Shown here: positions 36,579 through 45,624 of the stretch, in pieces
How the letters are laid out: the number at the start of each line of letters is the position of its first letter
Position numbering within the stretch: position 1 is the stretch's first letter
NCBI RefSeq assembly: GCF_000011385.1
Contig: NC_005125.1
Span: forward strand, 2,232,001-2,296,000
Length of the DNA: 64,000 bases
Direction: 5' to 3'
Source of the DNA: Gloeobacter violaceus PCC 7421
GTDB taxonomy: Bacteria > Cyanobacteriota > Cyanobacteriia > Gloeobacterales > Gloeobacteraceae
Notes under the pieces: model-generated
The model's database searches: none
Told to the model about the DNA's origin: nothing
What the model saw: the letters and a program-made list of their open reading frames with translations, nothing else
Program-made: the position numbers and the translations under genes

Positions 36579-37211
36579 TTATGGGGGCAGATCCGATAGA
36601 GCGTCAACCTTCACGGACAAGGATCCCTCACCGCCGTCACGGGAGAGATTTTCGACCGCTTGGACGGCCTGCTCCAGTTCGACCAAAAGCGGATGGGCGC
36701 TGTCCAGCCAGCGACGTACGGCAGAGAGCACCTCACGGTAGTACCGAAAAGTCGGTTGCGGACCGCGCCCAAAGTGAGCCCAAACTCCGGGACCATGGGT
36801 GCGCAGTTCGTGGATCATCGATTGGATATTGTGCAGGGTGTCGGCCGCTTTTAAGGCGGCCACCTCTGGCCCGGCGGTGCACAGGTGCCCGATGGCGAGT
36901 CGCTTGCGTTCTTCCCAGGCAATCTTCTCACCATTGCGCAATTTGATCTCGGAGACTGCCTCCACCAACCGGGCGACTTGCAGGCCGAAGGCCGTCTCGA
37001 TCGCTTCCAGGCTGACATTGCAGTCTTCGACCACATCGTGCAGCAGGGCGGCAATCGCCACATCTTCGCTGTAACCGCAGCGGATGAGCAGCAGCGAGAC
37101 GTGAAAAGGATGCATGACGTAGGGAATGTCGGTGCCCTTGCGCAGTTGGTCGCAGTGGGCTCTAGCGGCAAGAATAAGGGCGTCGTTGTAGCGGACGGAG
37201 TAGATAGACAT
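36579..37211 (-). CDS. HD-domain protein, probable MESH1-like (p)ppGpp hydrolase
   Basis: A 210-residue stand-alone HD domain like the hydrolase part of RelA/SpoT. Metal ligands fit: H in YVMHPFHVSLLL, HD in ALLHDVVEDCNVSLEAIE (the HDxxED motif), and D in AADTLHNIQSM. No synthetase, TGS or ACT domain is present. Family knowledge suggests removal of the 3'-diphosphate of the stringent alarmone; substrate is inferred. The C-terminal 70 residues look family-specific. Confidence 0.8.
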   Translation of the reverse strand: MSIYSVRYNDALILAARAHCDQLRKGTDIPYVMHPFHVSLLLIRCGYSEDVAIAALLHDVVEDCNVSLEAIETAFGLQVARLVEAVSEIKLRNGEKIAWEERKRLAIGHLCTAGPEVAALKAADTLHNIQSMIHELRTHGPGVWAHFGRGPQPTFRYYREVLSAVRRWLDSAHPLLVELEQAVQAVENLSRDGGEGSLSVKVDALSDLPP

Positions 37212-37342
37212 GGGACGTAGAGCGCGATCCTGGCATTCAGGCTATCACCCCGGCTGCTTTGGGCGTAAGTCTGACGGGCTGTCTTTTGACAGACCCCCGC
37301 GCGTTGCCGGAGCATGAGCAGGCGTTATCGCCAAACCTTTTG

Positions 37343-39400
37343 ATGAGATCCCACACCCTCCATTGCGCCTTCGCCTGGACCCTGGCGCTGTGCCTGCCCG
37401 TGTCCTGCCTGGCGGAGACAGTGATCACCCGCGCCGATCTGAACTTCCCCTTGTACTCGGCCCGCGACCTGGTAGCTCCCGCCCTTGCCCAAGCGCCACC
37501 CAGACAAGCCGATTCCCCACCGGTAGAAGTGCCACCGGTGCTTTCACCCCAGGTGGAGACTTTGCAGCCGCTGCCGCCGGTGGCGCCGGTCTACACAGTC
37601 CCCGCCGCCCAGATCGAAAAGCAGGGCTCCCAGAGCCTGGCAGATGTGTTGCGCGGCATGCCGGGCTTTGCCGTCAACGACGTGGGACCGGCGGCGGATA
37701 TTCACACCGGCACCTACTACCGGGGATCTTCGATCAACCAGTCGACGTTTTTGCTCAACGGTCGTCCCTACGGCTCCAACATCAGCACCTACCACGGCGC
37801 CACCGACTTAAACGCCCTGCCGGTCGAATCGATCGAAAAAGTAGAGCTTTCCAGCGGCGCCAGTTCGACACTCTACGGCACCGAGGGCTTCGGCGGCGTG
37901 GTGAACGTGATCACCAAAAAGGGCAAAGGCCCGCCCCAATTCAAAGCGGGGGCCGAGTGGGGCAATTACTCCCAGGCAAACTACCAGGCGAGTTTCTCCG
38001 GGTCCACCGAGCAGTTGAGCTACCGGGTGGGCTATCAGAGTTTTTTGACCGACAACCGCTACTACGTGCCGGAAGCATCGATCAATCGCGGCGCGGACGG
38101 GTTGCTTTTCAACGGCGACACCTACCGCAACAGCTACTCGGGCAACTTTACCTTTGACATCGACCCGCGCAATGCCATCAGCCTCGATGTCACCAAGATC
38201 CTCTCGCGACGCGGATTGTTGTACTTTGGCTTTCCCGGCAGCTGCAGTCCGACCCTGGCGCTGCAGTGCGACCGCCTCGACCACGACGGGTTCAACCTGG
38301 GCCTGGGATCGCGCCATCAGCTTGGGGCGGGCGAGGATTCGGTGCTCACGGTCAACCTCGGCTACAACCAGGACTACTTCAACACCTACGGCCCCACCGG
38401 CGTGCGCTTCAACCGCACCGGCACCCTCGACACCAACTTGCTGAGCGCCCGCGTCGAACACGACTGGAAGACCGCCCCCAATCTGCAGTTGCGCTACGGC
38501 CTCGATGCCACCAGCAACCAACTCAATAGCGACACGCTCAGCACGCTGCCCAATCGGGCGCCCTTCAATGAAGTGGAGAACCGGGCCGTCTTCAACGGCG
38601 CCCTGTTTGCCGTGGGAAGCTGGAGCGTGGCCCCCTCGGCGGTGCTGGAACTGGGCGTGCGCCAGACCGTCAACAGCCGCTTCAACAGTTACACCAACCC
38701 GAGCGCCGGCTTTCGCTGGGCGCTCAGCCCCGATGTCGCCCTGCGCGCAAGCTGGGTGCTCGCCCAGCGCAACCCCGGTCTCGATCAGCTCTACGTCTAC
38801 GATACGGTGCACGGCTGGCTGCCCAACGATCAATTGGTGCCTGAGACCGGTTCGGCCTACACCGCCGGCCTCGACGTGCGTTTCAGCGACGCGCTCGAAG
38901 GCAAATTCACCTACTTCGGCAGCGGCCTGAATAATCGCCTTGCCGTCGTGACCGGCCAGTGGCAGAACGTCGGGGTAGTGGCCACCAATGGCCTGGAGGC
39001 GGCGGTGCGCTGGCAGATGGCACCGCAGTGGTCGAGTTTTCTCAACTACACCTACACCGACGCGCGCATTCTCACCGGCCCGGAATCGGGACTGCAATTG
39101 GGCTTTGTACCCTACTCGGTCGGGCAGGCCGGGGTAGGCTACGACAACAGCGGCTGGCAGGCCAATGTGCAGGTTACCTACGGCAGCGGCTCGCGCCGGG
39201 CATTTTTTAATTTCGACAGCACCAATACCGATTTCTCGCCCCCCTGGGCCTCGCTCGATCTCAGAGCCCGCATCCCGATCAACCCAAACCTGGCGATTAC
39301 CGCCTACGTCGAGAACCTGCTCGACATCCCCTACGAGCGGGTCAACCGCACCTACACTCCCGGGCTGCTCTACCGGATCGGGTTGCAGACGAGTTTCTAG
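37343..39400 (+). CDS. TonB-dependent outer membrane receptor
   Basis: A 685-residue outer membrane receptor. A signal peptide (HCAFAWTLALCLPVSCLA) is followed by a Pro-rich spacer (about 55-85), a plug domain (PAAQIEKQGSQSLADVLRGMPGF, RPYGSNISTY, EKVELSSGASSTLYGTEGFGGVVNVITK) and a beta-barrel ending in aromatic F (LLYRIGLQTSF). Ligand (siderophore, vitamin or other) unknown. No AMIN domain or FecCD/BtuF partner adjoins. ATG at 37343 gives the signal peptide directly. Confidence 0.9.
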   Translation: MRSHTLHCAFAWTLALCLPVSCLAETVITRADLNFPLYSARDLVAPALAQAPPRQADSPPVEVPPVLSPQVETLQPLPPVAPVYTVPAAQIEKQGSQSLADVLRGMPGFAVNDVGPAADIHTGTYYRGSSINQSTFLLNGRPYGSNISTYHGATDLNALPVESIEKVELSSGASSTLYGTEGFGGVVNVITKKGKGPPQFKAGAEWGNYSQANYQASFSGSTEQLSYRVGYQSFLTDNRYYVPEASINRGADGLLFNGDTYRNSYSGNFTFDIDPRNAISLDVTKILSRRGLLYFGFPGSCSPTLALQCDRLDHDGFNLGLGSRHQLGAGEDSVLTVNLGYNQDYFNTYGPTGVRFNRTGTLDTNLLSARVEHDWKTAPNLQLRYGLDATSNQLNSDTLSTLPNRAPFNEVENRAVFNGALFAVGSWSVAPSAVLELGVRQTVNSRFNSYTNPSAGFRWALSPDVALRASWVLAQRNPGLDQLYVYDTVHGWLPNDQLVPETGSAYTAGLDVRFSDALEGKFTYFGSGLNNRLAVVTGQWQNVGVVATNGLEAAVRWQMAPQWSSFLNYTYTDARILTGPESGLQLGFVPYSVGQAGVGYDNSGWQANVQVTYGSGSRRAFFNFDSTNTDFSPPWASLDLRARIPINPNLAITAYVENLLDIPYERVNRTYTPGLLYRIGLQTSF

Positions 39401-39451
39401 CCGGACCATGCCGCAAATACGGTTTGCTGATAGGATTGCAGTAATTTCGCT

Positions 39452-39924
39452 TTGATCCCCACGGCCAGGCTTCCTTTCGCGCCCTGTCGTCAGTTACTGC
39501 TGGACGGACAATGGTTCCACTACATCGACTTTGGCAAGGAGTCCGAGGGACCGGCCCGCGTCCACGAAATGCGCTACCCCGGCGGAGACTGCACCTCCGA
39601 CATCTGGATTTAGCGCGGTGTCGACCTGCCGGGTGGCGATGGTCAGGTCATACCGGTGCGCGCGGAGCAATCCATTCTGGCGGCCGCCGAGGCGGCCGAG
39701 ATCGCGCTGTCCTTCGGCTGCCGCTATAGAGCCTGCATCACCTGTGCAGCCCGACTGATTGCAGGAAAGGTAGAACACTCGCGCACCGTTGCCTCAAGCC
39801 GGAGCAGCTCGCCGCCGGCTTTGTCCTGCTATGCGTTGCCCACCCCCGCTCGGACTGCCGGCTGCAAGTCGGTCTGGAGAGCCAGTGGGAGCTTTATCGC
39901 AATCCCTGGAGACCTACGATTTAA
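39452..39924 (+). pseudogene. Decayed [2Fe-2S] plant-type ferredoxin gene
   Basis: In frame 2, after a TAG at about 39611, comes a ferredoxin sequence: VRAEQSILAAAEAAEIALSF, then CRYRACITCAARLIAGKVEHS with three cluster cysteines (the classic CxxxxCxxC). After EHSRTV the frame is lost, but the +1 frame continues with LKPEQLAAGFVLLCVAHPRSD, the fourth-cysteine region, to a TAA at 39922-39924. So one stop codon and one frameshift inactivate it. Its end overlaps the end of the convergent 69-aa gene. Confidence 0.7.
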
Positions 39925-40123
39925 GCTGCTCCTCGGCGCGGTGGAGCATGTTGTGCTGGAGGTTCTCCTCGTGGCGGCGCTGCTCGGTGAGCAACTCTCT
40001 CGCCTCCTCGGTGATGGGCTCAGGTTCGGCCTCCTCGGCGCGCACAAGCATGTTGTGCTCAAGATTTTCTTGCTGGTGGCGCTTTTCGGTGACAATTTCC
40101 CGCTTCTCTTCGTCCGTGGGCAT
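39914..40123 (-). CDS. Small internally repeated acidic protein, 69 aa
   Basis: A 69-residue, charged, helical protein with two near-copies of a 19-residue unit: EKRHQQENLEHNMLVRAEE and EQRRHEENLQHNMLHRAEE. CGGAGG eight bases before the ATG at 40123 supports translation; the frame is open upstream but only this start has a site. No family recognised. Two amphipathic helices, perhaps a coiled coil. It is divergent from the acidic toxin-like gene. Confidence 0.65.
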   Translation of the reverse strand: MPTDEEKREIVTEKRHQQENLEHNMLVRAEEAEPEPITEEARELLTEQRRHEENLQHNMLHRAEEQLKS

Positions 40124-40219
40124 GGCAAACCTCCGAGTGTGTCTGTTTATACTGTCGCCCTGGAGGCTCGCAGCCAAACCGCACCGGCAAGAAAAATTGA
40201 TGTTGTCCGGATCCTGGGG

Positions 40220-40261
40220 CAAGTGTCCAATCATATCTGGTTGGATGCGATTGGACACTTG
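40220..40261. promoter_or_regulatory. 12-base inverted repeat between divergent genes
   Basis: CAAGTGTCCAAT (40220-40231) and ATTGGACACTTG (40250-40261) are perfect complements around an 18-base spacer. They lie in the 285-base gap between the 69-aa gene (minus) and the toxin-like gene (plus). Either a regulator site or a hairpin in the leader of the plus-strand gene. Confidence 0.5.
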
Positions 40262-40408
40262 ATAGCTTCGCCCAGCCGGACGGTTTAACCGGATGCGATC
40301 TGCTCAGCGATGTCTGGCACACCTTGAACAACGTCGCCCAATAGATATATTATTATGCAGACAACTCTGATTTTGTCTGCACGCTGCCAAACCTGCGCTG
40401 AGGTTATC

Positions 40409-41086
40409 GTGGACGCAAATGAGCAGTATGCCGCCAACACCGGAGAGTCGGCAGGCTTCGAGAACTCCTACCCGATAGACGATGCAGACACGGGCGATGT
40501 CGAGCTTTTCGTAACCGGTGCCGACATTGGCAACGCCGCCGGGGAAAATCCCGGCGGCTTGAGCACCCACAGCTTGGAGGTAGACAGTGAAAGCCAGGCA
40601 GGCTATGACACAGCCTACAGTGAGATGACCGCCCCGCAACCGTGGGACGGCCACGCCTGGTATGAGCCCGAGGCCGCCGTCCATTGGGAAGAGGCCGAGG
40701 CCACTTTTGAGGATCCTGCTGCCGATACCGGTGCTGAAGGGGCACAAACCCTGAGCGGCGATCACGACGCAGATGGCTTGGAGGATGGGTGCGGCGGTGA
40801 GCCGGACGAGCTTGGCTCAGCCAACGACCTGCAGGACGGCTACTGGAGCATCGAGGGCAGCGATGCAGCGTTCGGCCAAAGTGACACAGCGGCTGTGAGC
40901 GACTGGGAGACAGCCATTGTTCCTTGGGAGCACGCCGAGGCGGAACCATTGCCCAGCGGCTTCAAGGGGAGCGACATCGAGAATGCAGAGGCTGCTGCTT
41001 TTGATAGCTTGCCCAAAGGCGAGACATCCGGCAGGCAGGCAGGTTTCGAAAACGATGCAATCGACAGTGGCAGCTCAACGCCGTAG
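40409..41086 (+). CDS. N-terminal part of a large acidic, toxin-like protein (ends at an in-frame TAG)
   Basis: A 225-residue, very acidic, low-complexity segment rich in D, E, G, S and with scattered W (for example PWDGHAWYEPEAAVHWEEAEATFED). No signal peptide or known domain. The frame continues past the TAG at 41084-41086 in the same phase to 42076 with similar composition, so both parts were probably one gene of about 555 codons. GTG at 40409 has GAGGT just upstream; an ATG at 40355 in the same frame lacks a site. Confidence 0.5.
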   Translation: MDANEQYAANTGESAGFENSYPIDDADTGDVELFVTGADIGNAAGENPGGLSTHSLEVDSESQAGYDTAYSEMTAPQPWDGHAWYEPEAAVHWEEAEATFEDPAADTGAEGAQTLSGDHDADGLEDGCGGEPDELGSANDLQDGYWSIEGSDAAFGQSDTAAVSDWETAIVPWEHAEAEPLPSGFKGSDIENAEAAAFDSLPKGETSGRQAGFENDAIDSGSSTP

Positions 41087-41095
41087 CCGCTGTGG

Positions 41096-42076
41096 TTGCA
41101 GTTGGTTGCCGCCGACACGACCGAGGCGGCCGAGAGTCCAGGTGAGGACTGGTGGATCGCTGAGTGTGTCCTGGTCGACAGCAGCCAGACGGAGGGCAGC
41201 GGTGACAGTGACCAGGACGGTGACGGCAGCGCGAGTCCGCGATTTTTGCAGGCCCAACTAAGTGTTGATTTTGATGGAGCACAGACTGAGGACTTGCCGA
41301 GCCCGGCGCAGTCGGACACCGAGTGGCTCGCGGATATTGGCAAAGCAGGACTATCTGGACTGGGCTTAGTGCAGGAGTTGACTTATCCGATTTGGAAGCA
41401 ACTGCCGAATTCTCAAAAGGTGCTGACCGATTTCAATTTGTCATTTCGAGACATTTCGGGTTTTTCCAAGCCGACCGGTCAGGCTTATATCAACCAAGTC
41501 GATTCCCTGACCGGTAAGTTCAAAGATTGGAAAGGTTTGCGGTTGGACTACGGACCATTTCCGGTCAAAGATGCGGCCAGCGGAAAATTCACGATGGACC
41601 CGGTGATGGGAAAGCAAATGTACGCAGTCGGCTGGCACTGGAATCACCACAAAGCATTTGATGCTTTCGGCATTGAAAATCATACAGAAATCAAAGCCGG
41701 AACCTTCGCAGAAACCCTCGGCCGTACTCTGGAGCAGGCGAAACCGCTCGGCCGAGCGGCACTGGTAGGTGGTGTCGCCCTTGATGCCTGGGCAATGGGC
41801 AGCGCGCTCCATACCAGTCTCCAAAGCGGTGACTGGGACCATACTTTCGTCGAAGCGGCCCGCATCGGTGGCGGCTGGGCAGGCGGGTGGGCAGGAGCCC
41901 AGGCAGGTGGCGGCCTGGGTGCCACAATCGGTACCACGTTCCTACCGGGTATCGGTACGATGGTCGGCGGTGCGGTCGGGGGTCTGCTCAGTGGAGCCCT
42001 AGGCTACCTCGGCGGTGCAGCAGCGGGGCAGAGCGCAGCAGAGCAAGCTACAGGCTCTCTACGTCCAGAACCCTAG
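41096..42076 (+). CDS. C-terminal part of the toxin-like protein: glycine-zipper domain
   Basis: Same frame as the preceding acidic part, separated only by the TAG. Residues 1-75 keep the acidic style; residues 90-225 are a globular-looking domain (KGLRLDYGPFPVKDAASGKF, YAVGWHWNHHKAFDAFGIEN). Then follows a hydrophobic glycine-zipper stretch (GGGWAGGWAGAQAGGGLGATIG to IGTMVGGAVGGLL), as in pore-forming or membrane-inserting effectors. A related copy lies at 42912-43214. The only start for a separate protein would be a TTG at 41096 without a clear site. Toxin function is inferred from architecture and neighbours. Confidence 0.5.
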   Translation: MQLVAADTTEAAESPGEDWWIAECVLVDSSQTEGSGDSDQDGDGSASPRFLQAQLSVDFDGAQTEDLPSPAQSDTEWLADIGKAGLSGLGLVQELTYPIWKQLPNSQKVLTDFNLSFRDISGFSKPTGQAYINQVDSLTGKFKDWKGLRLDYGPFPVKDAASGKFTMDPVMGKQMYAVGWHWNHHKAFDAFGIENHTEIKAGTFAETLGRTLEQAKPLGRAALVGGVALDAWAMGSALHTSLQSGDWDHTFVEAARIGGGWAGGWAGAQAGGGLGATIGTTFLPGIGTMVGGAVGGLLSGALGYLGGAAAGQSAAEQATGSLRPEP

Positions 42077-42094
42077 TCAAGGAGGCGTAAAGGC

Positions 42095-42911
42095 GTGTTT
42101 TTTCTCGACTATTTCAGGGATATCTTTCGAGACTTGTACCAAGCTTGGCAGCACCAGAGAGATGACGCTGCCCGGGACAAACCAAGAGTGCACAACGCCC
42201 AAGAGTTGTTGGAGCGTTATGCGCAGGGCGAGCGCAATTTTGTCAGGGCCGATCTGGAAAAAGCGGACTTGCGCGGAGTGGACTTGCCGGGGGCTCACTT
42301 CATAGACGCGTTCATCAAAGGAGCGGACCTGCGCAAGGCGAACCTGACCGGGGCGACGTTTGACTACACCGACCTGGAAGGTCTGCTCATCGACGAGAAG
42401 ACACAGTTGGACATCAAATGGCGCACCGTTTGGGAACTTGTCAACCTACCGCCGCTCAAAGGCCGACAACTGCCCGGAGCGGATCTTTCCAGAACCCGGC
42501 TGACGGGGGTCCATTTGCAGCGGGCTAACCTGGCAGGAGCCGATTTTACAGAGACTTGTTTGGACGAAGCAGAACTGCAGGGAGCCGATTTTACAGAGAC
42601 TTGTTTGGACGAAGCAGAACTGCAGGAAGCGAATCTAGAAGGAGCGGATCTGCGCGAAGCGAGCTTCGTCAGTGCCAATTTGCGCAGGGCCAATTTGCGC
42701 AGGGCCGACTGCCGGGAGAGCGATCTGTTTGATGCCAACCTGTGCGAGGCCGACCTGCGCGAGGCCAAGCTGCACAAGGCGAACCTCCGACAGGCTCTGC
42801 TGGTTAGTGCCGATTTGCGCGGGGCGGACCTGCGCGAAGCGGACTTGAGTGGCGCGAACTTGCAGGGAGCCCATTTGGAGGGAGTTCTGCTGGCCGGGGC
42901 CACGATGCCCG

Positions 42912-42931
<20 letters not shown>
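42095..42931 (+). CDS. Pentapeptide-repeat protein
   Basis: A 278-residue protein with an N-terminal 45-residue helical part (FFLDYFRDIFRDLYQAW) and then A(D/N)LxX pentapeptide repeats in two blocks, residues 48-95 and 125-270, separated by an insert (IDEKTQLDIKWRTVWELV). Such proteins form a right-handed square beta-helix. GTG start at 42095 with AAGGAGG nine bases upstream and only 18 bases after the preceding gene, so one transcript. Contains a perfect 45-bp tandem duplication. A shielding (immunity-like) role is possible but unproven. Confidence 0.85.
42536..42625 (+). repeat. Perfect 45-bp tandem duplication in the pentapeptide gene
   Basis: 42536-42580 and 42581-42625 are identical; each encodes GADFTETCLDEAELQ, exactly three pentapeptides. 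Neighbouring repeats have diverged in DNA, so this is a recent copy that lengthens the helix by three coils' worth of repeats without frame change. Confidence 0.9.
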
Positions 42932-44459
<1,528 letters not shown>

Positions 44460-45497
44460 CTATCGGTTTTTTTGAAGCAAATAGTTGATTTGCTCCAAAA
44501 AGCGCCAGGTAATCAACAGTTGGGCGAAGCGGGTAGCCGATGTCAGCTCGTACTGCTCCTCCGGAATGGCCTCATCCGTGGGAATGCCTGTGTAGTTAAC
44601 GATATAGTCTTCGAGCCCGGCGATGGTCTTTTGCGACAGCACACCGTCGAGGTGAATGGCAATCGCCGAGCGCCCCCAGTAGCGGTAGGGGACCGCCGCC
44701 AGCATAAAAGGGGGCTGGTCGACGGCGAGCATCGCCGCGAGATCAAATGGCAGGGGCAACGTCGGCAGCGGCACAGGAGCCGGCTGCAGGATCAGTTCCA
44801 CTTTGTAGCACGGGTTGGGCAGGATGCCGGTGAACTGGTGGGGGGCAAGGCACTGCAGTTGGCTATGAAAAATTTTGATCACCACGTTGGCGTCAATCTT
44901 TTGAAAATCGATCCAACGCTTGAAGGCGGCTTCGCGCTGCAGCATCTCCTGCTCGAGCTGTTCGGCTTTGTGACCGCGGCGCTTGAGGTCGCGCTCCCAT
45001 TTCCACTGCCACTTGACGGGATGATCCGGATCGACGTAGAGGCTGAAATCGAGGTACGGGATCAATTCCGGGTACAGCGTATGCAAGCCTTCCACGACGA
45101 CAATCGGCGTCGGCACAAAATTCTCGGGCTGCTCAAACTTGCCCGAGCCGTGGTTATAGACGGGGATGGGCACGGCCTTTCCCTGTTTGAGGGCTTTGAG
45201 GTGCTCGGCCAACCGGTCCAGGTGGTTGGCCGCCGGGTCCAGGGGCAGACGGCCGCTGATCTGGCGCTGTTCGCGGTCCTCTTTGTGGTAGCCGTCCGTG
45301 CAGAGCGTCGAAACCAGATCGCTTCCCAGCAGGCGACGAATGCCGTTGCTGTAGGTGGTTTTGCCGCTGCCGCTGTCGCCTGCAACACCAACAATAATCG
45401 GAGATCGCAACTGTTTGAGTTGTTGACGCGCCGTGGCGCAGACAAATTGCACAGAGTTGGTCATAGGCTGCGTCTCTGTTGCGGTAAGGGTTTCCAT
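44460..45497 (-). CDS. Phosphoribulokinase/uridine kinase family protein (second PRK-type paralogue)
   Basis: A 345-residue P-loop kinase with GVAGDSGSGKTTYSNGI, STLCTDGYHKEDREQRQISG, and VVVEGLHTLYPELIPYLDFSLYVD. It resembles cyanobacterial phosphoribulokinase but carries TDGYHKED where Calvin-cycle PRK has LDDYHSLD, and has a long divergent C-terminal domain. I therefore call it the PRK-like paralogue of unknown substrate rather than prk. A second in-frame ATG is at 45464; no ribosome site decides between them. Confidence 0.8.
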   Translation of the reverse strand: METLTATETQPMTNSVQFVCATARQQLKQLRSPIIVGVAGDSGSGKTTYSNGIRRLLGSDLVSTLCTDGYHKEDREQRQISGRLPLDPAANHLDRLAEHLKALKQGKAVPIPVYNHGSGKFEQPENFVPTPIVVVEGLHTLYPELIPYLDFSLYVDPDHPVKWQWKWERDLKRRGHKAEQLEQEMLQREAAFKRWIDFQKIDANVVIKIFHSQLQCLAPHQFTGILPNPCYKVELILQPAPVPLPTLPLPFDLAAMLAVDQPPFMLAAVPYRYWGRSAIAIHLDGVLSQKTIAGLEDYIVNYTGIPTDEAIPEEQYELTSATRFAQLLITWRFLEQINYLLQKNR

Positions 45498-45624
45498 TCC
45501 GGCGGCGTCCAGATTGGCTTCGATTGCGTTGATAAAAAATCACCGATCGCCGTGGGTTCCCCCCAAGATAAATAGCACACAAAGACGAATGGGTGTTTGG
45601 CAATAAACGAACGCGATAAACATT

